A program made the position numbers and the translations under genes. Positions 10,052 to 19,551 of a stretch of 64,000 nt of DNA are shown in pieces; the stretch's first letter is position 1, and each line of letters starts with the position of its first letter. Below the pieces are notes generated by a model, which was not told where the DNA came from, did no database searches, and saw only the letters and a program-made list of their open reading frames with translations. Origin of the DNA: a virus; the IMG/VR virus record IMGVR_UViG_3300034105_003151, positions 87,301 through 151,300 of that record, one strand, 5' to 3'.

Positions 10052-10513
10052 TCAAGTGATAACAATTGATAGTTTAGCATAACCATCGGCATCTTTGGCA
10101 CTTAAGAATTGACCAATCTTAGTAGCATTAGTCGAAACAGTACCGATCAAACCGCTATTTCCAACATAAGCATCACTTCCAGCGGTTGGATTAATACCGG
10201 GCACAAGCATATTTGTGCTAACTTGACCGTTGCGTAACAATGTTACCTTACCACCAAGTTGCATTTCATCCTTGAACCAGTTAATGTGCTGACGAGTTAG
10301 GTCATAATTAACAACGTCATTTAGTAGAATACCCATTGGTCTTGCTCCGCTGTTACCAGCAGCATAGGCCACAATAGCATTAGAATCGTCCATTGAAACA
10401 CCGCTATTTGTTTTTGAAGTATCTACAGTAGCAATTCCGCCACGTTCACAAACAGTGTTGCAGAAAAAGCTGATGTCAGTCAATACTTCGATACGATCTG
10501 GTTTTAGAGCCAT
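10052..10513 (-). CDS. head decoration/stabilisation protein
   Basis: 153 residues, beta-rich with many Gly, Asn and Val. It lies directly upstream of the capsid gene and after the protease/scaffold, the usual place for a head-decoration protein that caps capsid capsomers. The N-terminus contains two cysteines (FFCNTVCERGG). No enzyme motif. The call rests mainly on gene order. Confidence 0.8.
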   Translation of the reverse strand: MALKPDRIEVLTDISFFCNTVCERGGIATVDTSKTNSGVSMDDSNAIVAYAAGNSGARPMGILLNDVVNYDLTRQHINWFKDEMQLGGKVTLLRNGQVSTNMLVPGINPTAGSDAYVGNSGLIGTVSTNATKIGQFLSAKDADGYAKLSIVIT

Positions 10514-10516
10514 TTG

Positions 10517-11179
10517 TCATTCTCCCTTGTTATTAGAATTAGTTTTACTGTTCTTGCCAAATCTAGAAGACATAAAAGCCGATAGTTCTGAGCGAACACT
10601 AGCCATTGCAGAATTCTCAGAGTCTGATCCAACAGATGGAACAAAATCTTCCGTTGTTTCCGCATTATCTAGAACAGAAGCCTTAGTATTTTCTACTGAA
10701 CACTTTGCTTTCACATCGCCAGCTTCGTCTTTTTTATCTTTCTTTTTATTTAGCCAATCTGGCTTTTGGGCAGCTAGTAGAGTTGTCATGGCGCTAAAAG
10801 CTTCGTCATCTAAAGAATCAAACTTTTCAGAAGCAGCTTCTGCTTCGTCAGTAGATGCACCTAGTTCTGTTAGAGAAGCCATTCTCTTCATCTTCTTTTC
10901 TTTCTTCATCATCTCTTCTTCTTTGCCTTTATATGCGGCAATAGTTTCAAGAGCAGATTCTAGTTCAGACTTAACTTTCTTAAATTCTTCTTCTGACTTC
11001 TTCTGGTATTCTTCAGCACTACCAGCTAAAGTAGATTTTTCGCTATTTAGAGTTTCAATAGTCTTTTCATAAGAAAGAATTTTATTTTGTAGCTCGTCAA
11101 CTGTTGCTTGAGTAGTTGCGGCAGTTGCCAAAGTGTCTATCTTGGCTTTCATTTCGGCAACGTCAATTTCTAAACTCAT
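10517..11179 (-). CDS. internal start: separate scaffold protein
   Basis: Inside the protease/scaffold gene an in-frame ATG at 11179-11177 is preceded by GGAG at 11192-11189 with a 9-base gap, the best ribosome site in this stretch. It would give a 220-residue protein MSLEIDVAEMKAKIDTLA that is exactly the coiled-coil scaffold part. Lambda-type phages make scaffold this way from a nested gene. Inference from the ribosome site and the domain boundary. Confidence 0.55.
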   Translation of the reverse strand: MSLEIDVAEMKAKIDTLATAATTQATVDELQNKILSYEKTIETLNSEKSTLAGSAEEYQKKSEEEFKKVKSELESALETIAAYKGKEEEMMKKEKKMKRMASLTELGASTDEAEAASEKFDSLDDEAFSAMTTLLAAQKPDWLNKKKDKKDEAGDVKAKCSVENTKASVLDNAETTEDFVPSVGSDSENSAMASVRSELSAFMSSRFGKNSKTNSNNKGE

Positions 11180-12010
11180 AGTTTGGTTCTCCACGTTAAG
11201 GTTTGACTGAGAAATAGATACACCTGAAAAAACAAATTCACTATTTTTTTCTGTTTCTGTTTTAATATTTGGACTAATACTAAAAATTATACTTTCTGGA
11301 TTAGCTGGTTTATCAACAAATCCTTTGCCGGTAAAAGTAATATTTCTTAATACTCTACCTATTTTATAGTTTTGATGATTACCATTTCCACCATATGCTC
11401 TTAGATATTTAGTTAGGTGGGCAGTACTATTATTTCTAGATAATACCTTATAATTCCCCTGAGCATCCATAATACCGTAATCGAAATTTTTGAATAAACA
11501 TTCCATACTAACATATTTACTTTTATTCTCAATAGAACTTATTAAGTCTTTTGCACGAGAAATTAGTTCTGGATTGGTAAAAGCCTTATAGATTACTGAT
11601 CCTGTTAGGATGTGATATTTGGGCGGCAAGTCTGATATGTTAATGTCTTTTGGAATTATTTTGAAGTCTTCTGTTACTGGAGTATTTGAAATAATATGTC
11701 CAACAATAATACTTTCGTCATGATCTAGATTAGTAGGCTTATCTTCTGGTGTGTCCTTAGCCATCCATAGTTCTACGGGATCAAATATATCATCATTTAA
11801 ATTCCAAGAAGAAGTTACCATAATACTATCTGCATAATATAGATCTTTATCATTATAAGAAGCTAAACTCTTAAAATCTGTTTTGATTTTTTCATTTAGA
11901 ATATTATCTGTAGATGGCTCTAATTGACTAGCAATAAGTATTGATGCAGAAGATTGGATCTTATGCTCTAGTCCATCTTGTATTTCTGATAAATATGTTG
12001 GAATTGTCAT
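10517..12010 (-). CDS. prohead protease fused to scaffold domain
   Basis: 497 residues. Residues 1-265 form a protease-like domain with LDHDESIIVGHI near residue 95 and SKYVSMECLF near residue 165, candidate His and Ser of the phage prohead serine proteases. The segment GFVDKPANPESI near residue 230 is also typical of this group. From about residue 277 on, the protein is a long charged coiled coil (residues 285-390), as in scaffold domains, ending in a Ser-rich tail. The fused order is as in lambda C/Nu3. The enzyme would cut scaffold and capsid proteins during maturation. The catalytic residues are my reading. Confidence 0.88.
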   Translation of the reverse strand: MTIPTYLSEIQDGLEHKIQSSASILIASQLEPSTDNILNEKIKTDFKSLASYNDKDLYYADSIMVTSSWNLNDDIFDPVELWMAKDTPEDKPTNLDHDESIIVGHIISNTPVTEDFKIIPKDINISDLPPKYHILTGSVIYKAFTNPELISRAKDLISSIENKSKYVSMECLFKNFDYGIMDAQGNYKVLSRNNSTAHLTKYLRAYGGNGNHQNYKIGRVLRNITFTGKGFVDKPANPESIIFSISPNIKTETEKNSEFVFSGVSISQSNLNVENQTMSLEIDVAEMKAKIDTLATAATTQATVDELQNKILSYEKTIETLNSEKSTLAGSAEEYQKKSEEEFKKVKSELESALETIAAYKGKEEEMMKKEKKMKRMASLTELGASTDEAEAASEKFDSLDDEAFSAMTTLLAAQKPDWLNKKKDKKDEAGDVKAKCSVENTKASVLDNAETTEDFVPSVGSDSENSAMASVRSELSAFMSSRFGKNSKTNSNNKGE

Positions 12011-12036
12011 ATGTTACTCTTTTGTTATAGGTATTG

Positions 12037-14214
12037 CTATTCTGAATACACCATACTATAAAAAGAAGCTTTAGCCTGTTTCATATCTTCCACAGTTAAT
12101 TGCTTATCTAGATCTACTGCAATATCTTGACAGTATTTTTTAAGATCATCAAAAGTAGCCATTCTAATATTTTGAACTTTTTGGAGTGACTCCTGAACAG
12201 AACCTTCATTAATATTTGTAAAGGGCTGTGTAGCAAACAATATTTTTGTTTTTAAGTCTTCTAACTCATCAGTCTCAGAACTAGCCAAACTTCTTAAATT
12301 CTTCTTGTTATACAGATCTAAAATCATAGGATTTACAATTTCGCTTATTTTATCTTGGGCGTTTACTGCCCAAAGATTTAATGAGGCTCCAGTTCTTGGA
12401 CTGAAAGTTTTAGTTTTGCGTTTTGAGCTATCTTTGCTGGTTTTTGGGCGACCTTGACCGGACACTCCTGGCAAAGATTCTGACGAATCTTTTGCCAACT
12501 TTGTTGGGGAAACAGCCTGACGCATTTCAAGAACCGTTTTTTCTCCAGCTTTCTTTTTATCTAATTCTAATCCAACTTGGCTAGGAGTAGCAGTACCTCC
12601 CTGTAATGCTATTTTCTTTAAAGAATTTTCAATTTGTGGATCAAACCAAGGTCCAGTTTTTCTAACCATTCTATTGCTCTTACGTTCGCGTGTCTCTCTC
12701 ATTAATCTAGCTTTTTCCATATCTGGATCAAAACCAAATTTCTTTTGTAGTAATTCATCGCTAATTACATTTCTATCAGCTAATTGAATTAATAGAGCCT
12801 TTTCTGTATCTTCATTACTTAGATCCATTCTATCAAATTCTATTTTAGCCGGGTGTTGAAAACCCATAGCTTTTTGTACTAATTCAAATTCCTTTTCCCA
12901 AAATTCTATAACTAAATCTCTACCATACTGTAGTCTTTGTGTCATAGTTTTTAGACTTATGAAATTATTGGTTGTTCCTGCCGCACCAAATGTGCCCGTT
13001 AAAGTTGGAGGAATACCAAGACCAGCATATACGCTATTTAAGTGAGGAATATATTTTGACTCACCTAAAAATTGATGTACACTAGTTTTACTTTCTATAA
13101 GTTCTAAGTCTGGTCCCCAGATCAAATCCATAGTACCACCACCAACATTATTGCCTAGAATCTGTGCTAATTTAGCAACAGCAGCTTTTGTTGGTGCAAT
13201 TTTATGTTCTAGACTACCTAGTTTAAAAATACGAATATTACTAATAGCTCCATCAAGAGCGGCAAGGTCTGCTAGTTTTAATTTTTCTATTATGAAAATA
13301 TCATCCATAATTGCATATATCATAGGATAAGCCCAGCTTTGCCAATCATCTTTCTTGTAATGAAAAACAATAGTTTTTTGAGGATCTAATGGATAAGGCT
13401 TTTTAGCTTTTGCTGCTTCTACTATCTGTGCTGGTAACTGAGCAACAATAGCCTTTTCAGCATCTGTTCTTGGGCTATTAATTAGTTTTCTCATTTGGGC
13501 CGGAATAGTGATCTCATACTGCTTACTCTGTACAAAAGAGGCTAATCCACCAGCAGACATTTGCACACAAATAGGATCGATAAAAGTATACTTCCAAGGG
13601 ATTTCTCTTTTTTCTACCTTTATTTGATCTATACTATCGATATATAAGTCTGGAGATCCCATACTTTTGTATAAACCATCAATGACTTTAACATTTAATT
13701 TTGCCGTTTGACGATTTAATACAACGCTGCCTGTGCGATAGATGTTGTTCAAAAATCTTTCGCTACGATCCTTACCCTTCACTTTTTTAAACCATTGCTT
13801 ATAAAATCTTTCGATACGCTTATTTCTATGAACAGGAGTAATACCTTGTACTGCAAAATCAGCCATAAGATCAATAACGTTTCTAATCAATCCCATTTTT
13901 TGATAGATATCATCTGCTCTACGACAGATTGCTTTTATTTCACGGGGAACAGTTTCATCTGGACGGAAAAATTCGTAATCTGCACGGGTTAGTCCTGGGC
14001 GACCTCCCGTATTTGAGTCTAGATTGGAAAAGTCAACACCGTATCGTCTATCGGCAACAGACTTGTATATTCCAAACTCCTCTAAAGCACTAGCAGAGTC
14101 ATGTAATGCTTTGCTTTTACTTAATAAGTCATCTCCCCAAGTAACATAAGCATCTGCTCCATCATATTGTGCCGCTGCAACGGCTTCACTTTTAGGGTAT
14201 TTTTGTTTAGGCAT
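12037..14214 (-). CDS. portal protein
   Basis: 725 residues, longer than many portals because of a Lys/Ser-rich C-terminal extension from about residue 545. The core has the portal pattern: an early helical region with SVADRRYGVDF, a central stretch DDIFIIEKLKLADLAALDGAI near residue 305, and GLGIPPTLTGTFGAAGTTNN near residue 410, followed by a long helix (TQRLQYGRDLVIEFWEKEF). It lies between terminase and protease. It forms the dodecameric DNA channel and the docking site for terminase. Confidence 0.92.
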   Translation of the reverse strand: MPKQKYPKSEAVAAAQYDGADAYVTWGDDLLSKSKALHDSASALEEFGIYKSVADRRYGVDFSNLDSNTGGRPGLTRADYEFFRPDETVPREIKAICRRADDIYQKMGLIRNVIDLMADFAVQGITPVHRNKRIERFYKQWFKKVKGKDRSERFLNNIYRTGSVVLNRQTAKLNVKVIDGLYKSMGSPDLYIDSIDQIKVEKREIPWKYTFIDPICVQMSAGGLASFVQSKQYEITIPAQMRKLINSPRTDAEKAIVAQLPAQIVEAAKAKKPYPLDPQKTIVFHYKKDDWQSWAYPMIYAIMDDIFIIEKLKLADLAALDGAISNIRIFKLGSLEHKIAPTKAAVAKLAQILGNNVGGGTMDLIWGPDLELIESKTSVHQFLGESKYIPHLNSVYAGLGIPPTLTGTFGAAGTTNNFISLKTMTQRLQYGRDLVIEFWEKEFELVQKAMGFQHPAKIEFDRMDLSNEDTEKALLIQLADRNVISDELLQKKFGFDPDMEKARLMRETRERKSNRMVRKTGPWFDPQIENSLKKIALQGGTATPSQVGLELDKKKAGEKTVLEMRQAVSPTKLAKDSSESLPGVSGQGRPKTSKDSSKRKTKTFSPRTGASLNLWAVNAQDKISEIVNPMILDLYNKKNLRSLASSETDELEDLKTKILFATQPFTNINEGSVQESLQKVQNIRMATFDDLKKYCQDIAVDLDKQLTVEDMKQAKASFYSMVYSE

Positions 14215-14265
14215 AGTTAATTGAACCGTGATAGGAATGTATTCTGATTAATAAAATGTATTACA

Positions 14266-16323
14266 CTAATTTCGATATATTCCTGTGTAAATATCATCAT
14301 TTCCTCCACCTCCAGTAAACCAATCTGGCCCCCTATACATCTGACCATCATGCTTCACAACGTCCGCTCTGTTATTACCCACAACATCATATTCAATAGG
14401 AGATAGTATTCTATTCATTTGTCTAGCTATCATATTAGCAATTAGTAAAGAACTATAACGGTCTTTTCTAAGTCTTCCTTTTTTACCACCGGGCATTTTA
14501 ACTTCTGGAGTATCCCATCTGTCTCTAGCGTTTGGACCTGTACTAGTTTGTGTCATTACTATGGTAGTTAGTTCATCTTTTAGTTCTTCTATTTCTAGAA
14601 TACACTCACTTAAACTATCATATAATGGACTAAGATCAGTTTCTAGAATACTCAAGTCTTCTCCCTGTAATGCTAAACCTAGAGATACAGGATCGAATCT
14701 TGGAAATAATAATACTTTATCTTCCATATCTTTTCTTAATCCGTGATTAGCTTGACTAGTCCAATCAGACTTGGCAAACTGTACCATTTCTAATATATGT
14801 AAGCCTTGTTGATCATCGGTATCTTTAGCTTTTTCAAAATCTATAATAGGCCATATTAGATGTTCACCTTGTTCTAATTTGCTAGGATCGTGTAGTGCTT
14901 CTTCAATAGCTACTCCTCCACCCTGAGCATCTAATCCAATCCGTTCGCAAGGGAATATTTTCATTAGGTTTCTGATCTTCCTTGCACAAAAGGCATAGAA
15001 GTCATGATCGATAGTAGTTCCTGCTTTTTGACGCTCTTTAAAATTGCTTCTATTTGTTGTCCAACAATAAACCACTCTAGAGTGATCTGGATGGATTTCT
15101 AAAATAACTAAGCTAAAATTATCTTTTTCACTAGCAGGATCGATACCGTAAACATAACGGAGAGATGGTCTGCCTTTAATCATTGGGTCAAATATTACAA
15201 CTTTATTATTAATAGTTATAGGTTTTGTATCAGAAACAACACAACCTTCTATGAGTGTTCTTCTAAAAAATCCTTCACTATCATTAACAAAACACGCAGC
15301 ATATTCCATATTATAAATACCGGCATGAATAGTAGCGCGGGCGCGACTTACTTGCTTATCATCCATAAAACCCTTTGGTATTAACTCATAAGGAATACGA
15401 ATAATACAATAGTCTTTCCAGTTAAAATTCTCTGGAACTTCGCCTTTGAATAATTCGTCTAGTTTATTAGGATCACCCTTACTTTCGATAATAGACTTAT
15501 ATCTTCTCCAATATGAAGCAAAGTGTTTAAATGAATAATCTGCGGTTCCTGAAATAATGGCTTGATTACCCATTTTATATTGTAGTGCTTCTAATTCATC
15601 GTTCCAAATACCAGCCTCAATCATGGCTAGTTTTTTTGCTTCGTCTTTTACATTTTGCATAGGAGATGCACTAACTGACGCGAAACCCGCAACAACTGTT
15701 TCATATATTTCTGGTGAAATTGATGCGAACTCGTCAGCGATAATAATATGCGCTCTTAGACCTCTGATTTTAGTCCCATCACCCATAGGAATAGCAATAG
15801 CCACGCTATCTCCTAGTCTCATTGTCCATCTATCAGTATCTTTACGCATACCATCATTTGATCCGTTAAATATGGATCGAAGTATCGGAGAGCCATTCCA
15901 AATAGTTTCCATATACTCTAGAACCAATTTGCTTTGTCTAAAACCCGCTCCTACTACAACTATTTTAGTTCCTGGCTTTAGTATGCATCTGAGGATACAG
16001 TATAGAGCCATAAGAAAGCTCTTACCGAATCCACGACTAGCAATATACATTGGAAAAGCCCTAATCCAGAACTCTTGCAAAATTGCCACCTGCATTGGGT
16101 GCAGTTCTATATTGAATAGTAATTTACAGGTTGTTCCAAAATATAATGGATTACTCAATAGTCTTAGTAAATGGCGATCTGGATATTCAATATCATATTC
16201 TGATCGATCTACCAGCGCACTACGAAGAGAGTCTATAAGAGATGTGTCGCCCAGACCTAACCAAGCATCATCATATGGAGTTATTATTTTTTTATTGGGC
16301 TTTATTATTGTACTCAAGTTCAT
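14266..16323 (-). CDS. terminase large subunit
   Basis: 685 residues. The ATPase half shows Walker A ASRGFGKS at residues 95-102, Walker B IIIADE at 193-198 and a C-motif-like SGTAD near residue 262. The nuclease half shows the RNase-H-like acidic motif YGIDPASEKDNFS near residue 397 and GLDAQGGG near residue 468. It packages DNA into proheads and cuts concatemers. The start overlaps the ERCC4-nuclease gene by 32 bases. Terminase and nuclease genes side by side suggest joint work in DNA processing. Confidence 0.95.
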   Translation of the reverse strand: MNLSTIIKPNKKIITPYDDAWLGLGDTSLIDSLRSALVDRSEYDIEYPDRHLLRLLSNPLYFGTTCKLLFNIELHPMQVAILQEFWIRAFPMYIASRGFGKSFLMALYCILRCILKPGTKIVVVGAGFRQSKLVLEYMETIWNGSPILRSIFNGSNDGMRKDTDRWTMRLGDSVAIAIPMGDGTKIRGLRAHIIIADEFASISPEIYETVVAGFASVSASPMQNVKDEAKKLAMIEAGIWNDELEALQYKMGNQAIISGTADYSFKHFASYWRRYKSIIESKGDPNKLDELFKGEVPENFNWKDYCIIRIPYELIPKGFMDDKQVSRARATIHAGIYNMEYAACFVNDSEGFFRRTLIEGCVVSDTKPITINNKVVIFDPMIKGRPSLRYVYGIDPASEKDNFSLVILEIHPDHSRVVYCWTTNRSNFKERQKAGTTIDHDFYAFCARKIRNLMKIFPCERIGLDAQGGGVAIEEALHDPSKLEQGEHLIWPIIDFEKAKDTDDQQGLHILEMVQFAKSDWTSQANHGLRKDMEDKVLLFPRFDPVSLGLALQGEDLSILETDLSPLYDSLSECILEIEELKDELTTIVMTQTSTGPNARDRWDTPEVKMPGGKKGRLRKDRYSSLLIANMIARQMNRILSPIEYDVVGNNRADVVKHDGQMYRGPDWFTGGGGNDDIYTGIYRN

Positions 16324-16771
16324 ATACCTTTTTCATTAGAGTAATAGCAATTTTGGAAGCATTTGAGGGATCTCCGCAAAAAAGCACATGAATATTATGT
16401 TTGAGTTGAAGTTCTAAGAGATTCTTTAAAATAAATCCCGATGTAATCTTTAGCTTATCCCACATTCTTTTAGGTACATTAGACCCTATTGGATATCTAT
16501 AAATATCTTCTAGACTAAATTCTAGTATCAAATAAGAGTACTTATATGTTTTCATCCTATCAATAACGTCTTTGAATCTTTTTTCCGTTATATTATTAGC
16601 TATTTCACTAACACTCTTTTTTCTCTCTACACACAATAAATGCTCGTAGCCCTCAACACTATAATCACCCGTATCTAGTTTTCTATTAGCATAAGCCACC
16701 CTATCAAATTCCCAGGGTTGTTGCTCTCTAGTATCTATGATAACTTTAAAATTGTTATAATCTACGTTCAT
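16292..16771 (-). CDS. ERCC4/XPF-fold nuclease
   Basis: 159 residues. The N-terminal half carries the ERCC4 nuclease signature: IIDTREQQPW (residues 11-20), LDTGDYSV (32-39) and VERKKSVSEI (48-57), which supply the acidic and basic metal-binding residues. There is no helicase or tandem HhH domain, so this is a stand-alone nuclease domain as found in other phages. It overlaps terminase and the HNH gene. A role in recombination, branched-DNA trimming or packaging is inferred from the neighbours. Confidence 0.9.
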   Translation of the reverse strand: MNVDYNNFKVIIDTREQQPWEFDRVAYANRKLDTGDYSVEGYEHLLCVERKKSVSEIANNITEKRFKDVIDRMKTYKYSYLILEFSLEDIYRYPIGSNVPKRMWDKLKITSGFILKNLLELQLKHNIHVLFCGDPSNASKIAITLMKKVYELEYNNKAQ

Positions 16772-17037
16772 TTTTTCTTCCCTGCTAATATTTTAAAAAA
16801 CACGGCAGCATATATGGTTTCTAGTCCGCTAATCATTTTATGATGAGCATAACAAAGAGTGATTCCATTTTCGACAACAAACCGCAATGCTGGACTATCA
16901 GCCCATCTAACAATATGATGAGCGTTTAACCGCTTTTTAATATTACACCCAGGCCACTGACAACAGTGATTATCTCTTTTGTATACTTCCTTACGCCACT
17001 TTACATATAGTGGATCTTTAAACCAACGTTTGGTCAT
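16768..17037 (-). CDS. HNH endonuclease
   Basis: 89 residues. The pattern CCQWPGC, then LNAHHIVRWAD, then ITLCYAHHK is an HNH fold with four zinc-binding cysteine or similar positions and the catalytic His pair. HNH proteins next to terminase genes are known to stimulate genome cutting during packaging in HK97-like phages. It could also be a homing-type nuclease. It overlaps the dehydratase gene by 20 bases. Confidence 0.92.
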   Translation of the reverse strand: MTKRWFKDPLYVKWRKEVYKRDNHCCQWPGCNIKKRLNAHHIVRWADSPALRFVVENGITLCYAHHKMISGLETIYAAVFFKILAGKKK

Positions 17038-18097
17038 AAGATACCATCTCTTCTACTAATTGTTCAAAGCTAATTTCTGGTTTCCACCCTAGCTGCATAG
17101 TAGCTTTAGTAGGATAACCTCTTAGATAATCCACCTCTGCTGGTCTATAGAACTGGGGATCGATAACTATAAAATCTTTATAATCAAGATCAAACTTACT
17201 AAAAGCAATCTTTAAAAAGTCTTCTACGCTGTGAGTTTCGCCCGTTGCTACTACAAAGTCATCAGCCTCTTTTGCTTGCAACATCATCCACATTGCCCTT
17301 ACATAATCCTTTGCATGACCCCAATCACGGTAGGCTTTAATGTTACCTAGACGTAGTTTTGGAAATGCTATTGGGCCACGACTTGTTGGTTTTCCATAGT
17401 AAATAGTATCAGACTCATCAGGATCAAAAAATCTTCCAATTGTTGCAAACTCTTGATCGCCCCATTTATTAAACTCGCCCAGCCACTTAGTAATCTTGCG
17501 AGTAACAAACTTCTCGCCCCTACGAGGACTCTCATGATTAAATAAAATTCCTGAGCAAGCAAAAATACCATATGCCGAGCGATAGATTCTTACCAAGTTA
17601 TGAGCAGCTAACTTAGCCACCCCATAAGGACTTTGAGGAAGCATTGTTGTCTTTTCGTCTTGGTATGGATTTCCATTTAAATCTTTATCATAATTAAAAC
17701 CAAACATTTCACTAGTACTAGCTTGGTAGAATCTTGTCTTGGGCGAACATTGACGAATAGATTCTAAGATATGTAAAACACCCAAGGCATCCATCTCAAA
17801 TGTAGATACTGGTTGTTCAAAACTAGTACCAACATGACTCTGAGCAGCTAAGTTATAGAATTCATCTGGCTTATATTTATTGACTAAGCTAAAACAACCT
17901 GATGAATCTGTAAGATCGAATTCCTCAAGGGAAAAATTGGGATTGTTTTGCAGAGAAAGGATTCTGCTTTGTGTGTTCGTACTTGACCGGCGATATAGAC
18001 CCACTACTTTATAACCCTTTTCCAAAAGTAATTCGGCCAAATAGCTTCCGTCTTGTCCTGTTATTCCACTTACTAGTGCTGTTTTTTGTTTAGTCAT
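17018..18097 (-). CDS. gmd: GDP-mannose 4,6-dehydratase
   Basis: 359 residues, the usual family length. NAD(P)-binding glycine motif GITGQDGSYL at residues 11-20, catalytic STSEMFG (127-133) and YGVAK with Tyr158/Lys162, followed by GILFNHESPRRGE. The enzyme turns GDP-mannose into GDP-4-keto-6-deoxymannose, the precursor of fucose, rhamnose or perosamine in surface sugars. No partner synthase is in this window, so the phage may feed a host pathway, for example to alter cell-surface sugars. It sits, unusually, between terminase-linked and regulatory genes. Confidence 0.96.
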   Translation of the reverse strand: MTKQKTALVSGITGQDGSYLAELLLEKGYKVVGLYRRSSTNTQSRILSLQNNPNFSLEEFDLTDSSGCFSLVNKYKPDEFYNLAAQSHVGTSFEQPVSTFEMDALGVLHILESIRQCSPKTRFYQASTSEMFGFNYDKDLNGNPYQDEKTTMLPQSPYGVAKLAAHNLVRIYRSAYGIFACSGILFNHESPRRGEKFVTRKITKWLGEFNKWGDQEFATIGRFFDPDESDTIYYGKPTSRGPIAFPKLRLGNIKAYRDWGHAKDYVRAMWMMLQAKEADDFVVATGETHSVEDFLKIAFSKFDLDYKDFIVIDPQFYRPAEVDYLRGYPTKATMQLGWKPEISFEQLVEEMVSYDQTLV

Positions 18098-18935
18098 TGG
18101 TTTTAGTCTCCTGATGGTCTTCTTTTACACTGTCTGCTGTTAAAAATGGTCTGTCCACTGTTCCATCTATGTATTGATGATAAGCGTGTAGTTTGGTTTC
18201 TTTTACTTTGTTAGTAGCCAACTTGTATAACTCCATCTCTCGCCCCTCTTTCTCTCTGATCGCCTCGTCCTCTAACATTTTCACAAGCCCCGTCCAACTA
18301 CTCTTACCATCTTCGATTCTTTTGATTCTTTGTTCTCTTGTGGCTTTTAGATCCTTACTAATGTTTTGGGCTTCTTTAGATAATTTAGTCCATTCATTAG
18401 TATAGTTAGATAGGGCATTTCGGGCAAAGCTCAACTGGGTTTCCATACTAGTTAATCGGGGCAAGTCTCTCTGATCTTCTGTTTTTTCATATTCTTTATC
18501 AACACCCTTTTGCAATCTATCTATTTCTTTAACATGACGCTTGCGGTCTTCCATACATCTGTTGAGCAGGATTTCAAGGGTGATGTATTGTTTGATCTGG
18601 AGTTCTTCGGCGGGTAACACATCGTCTTTAAACTGCTTAATAAGACCAATCCATGTATTTTCAAATAGAGTTAGTTCGCCGTTCTCTTCGTCAAACTGTT
18701 TTAAGATTTCGGGCCAGAAGGTTTTACTATGAAGCATCAAACGAATCATTTCTTGCTCTTTGCGAGTTTCTTCGTTAACCAGTAGGGCGTTTTCAGTAAT
18801 AAATCTTCTGATGGGGGCTTCTGTTCTATTTAAAGCCTCCGCTATTTGTTCCATACTTAATTCGTTAACATTGTCACGAATAAAACCCTCTTCATCCAGA
18901 CTCAACTGGCCCCTTTTCTTATTAGCGCTCATCAT
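18090..18935 (-). CDS. HTH and coiled-coil protein, small-terminase candidate
   Basis: 281 residues. Residues 11-50 look like a helix-turn-helix (LSMEQIAEALNRTEAPIRRF). Residues 120-215 are a charged coiled coil, and the end is acidic and disordered. A DNA-binding N-terminus followed by a coiled coil upstream of terminase large subunit fits a small terminase subunit, which picks the packaging site. A structural regulator is the alternative. The N-terminus resembles the 75-residue protein at 19750 (FIRDN/FIRNN before the HTH). Confidence 0.85.
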   Translation of the reverse strand: MMSANKKRGQLSLDEEGFIRDNVNELSMEQIAEALNRTEAPIRRFITENALLVNEETRKEQEMIRLMLHSKTFWPEILKQFDEENGELTLFENTWIGLIKQFKDDVLPAEELQIKQYITLEILLNRCMEDRKRHVKEIDRLQKGVDKEYEKTEDQRDLPRLTSMETQLSFARNALSNYTNEWTKLSKEAQNISKDLKATREQRIKRIEDGKSSWTGLVKMLEDEAIREKEGREMELYKLATNKVKETKLHAYHQYIDGTVDRPFLTADSVKEDHQETKTND

Positions 18936-19551
18936 TTTCCCCCATAAGTTCTTTTATATGCTTGCGTAATTTTTTAATTAGTACTGTACTAACTCTGGCC
19001 CCGTTCTTTAGTTTTAAGTAGATTTCTCTAAATTCTGGCTTAGTAATATTAGAATCTAAAAAGTCTATAATTTCTTTTGATCCTATTAAATTAGATGGGT
19101 CATCGGGGGTTGTGCAGGAGTCGGAGATATGTTCTATGCTCTGGGGCACCATGATATTTTTTTTACTTTCATTCCGGCGACTCCATCCAGCAAATGGTTC
19201 ACATTCATTTTTGTCGGGAAATTTTTCACACTGGTTACTAGATTTTAAACAGTGGGCGTCATAGAGAGGACAGCTTAAACAAGGCTTGTCGGGGCGCTGG
19301 TAGTTATTTCTTTTATAATTAAAGAGGCGATTTCTAATGTGGGTCCATAAGAAATTAGCAAGGGGGCGCTTATTATCATATTTTTCTAGCGCTTCTATTC
19401 CGAAGGTAACACCCAATTGCTTCATATCAGCTTCTTCGTGATAGCCGAATCTGAATTTTTTAGCTAATCGGGGCATTACCTTATCTATAGCTTCTAGAAA
19501 ATCAGCTTCTGTCACCCCGTTCGGCATCGTCGCCTTCTTCTGTTTGCTCAT
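18922..19551 (-). CDS. sigma-70-like late sigma factor (T4 gp55 type)
   Basis: 209 residues. Residues 17-85 match region 2 of phage late sigma factors: FLEAIDKVMPRLAKKF, then YHEEADMKQ, GIEALEKYD and FLWTHIRNRLFNYKR. A cysteine cluster follows (C91, C94, C101, C108), typical of this subgroup. Region 4 is missing or much reduced, as in T4 gp55. It would recruit host RNA polymerase to late promoters. It sits near the head of the late operon, giving a possible positive feedback. Confidence 0.85.
   Translation of the reverse strand: MSKQKKATMPNGVTEADFLEAIDKVMPRLAKKFRFGYHEEADMKQLGVTFGIEALEKYDNKRPLANFLWTHIRNRLFNYKRNNYQRPDKPCLSCPLYDAHCLKSSNQCEKFPDKNECEPFAGWSRRNESKKNIMVPQSIEHISDSCTTPDDPSNLIGSKEIIDFLDSNITKPEFREIYLKLKNGARVSTVLIKKLRKHIKELMGENDER

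Noticed and set aside
10455-11072. 205-codon rightward frame
   Set aside because: Antisense to the scaffold coiled coil; Ser/Phe-rich composition is typical of a frame opposite Lys/Glu codons.
15623-16339. 238-codon rightward frame
   Set aside because: Antisense to the terminase large subunit, which has clear catalytic motifs.
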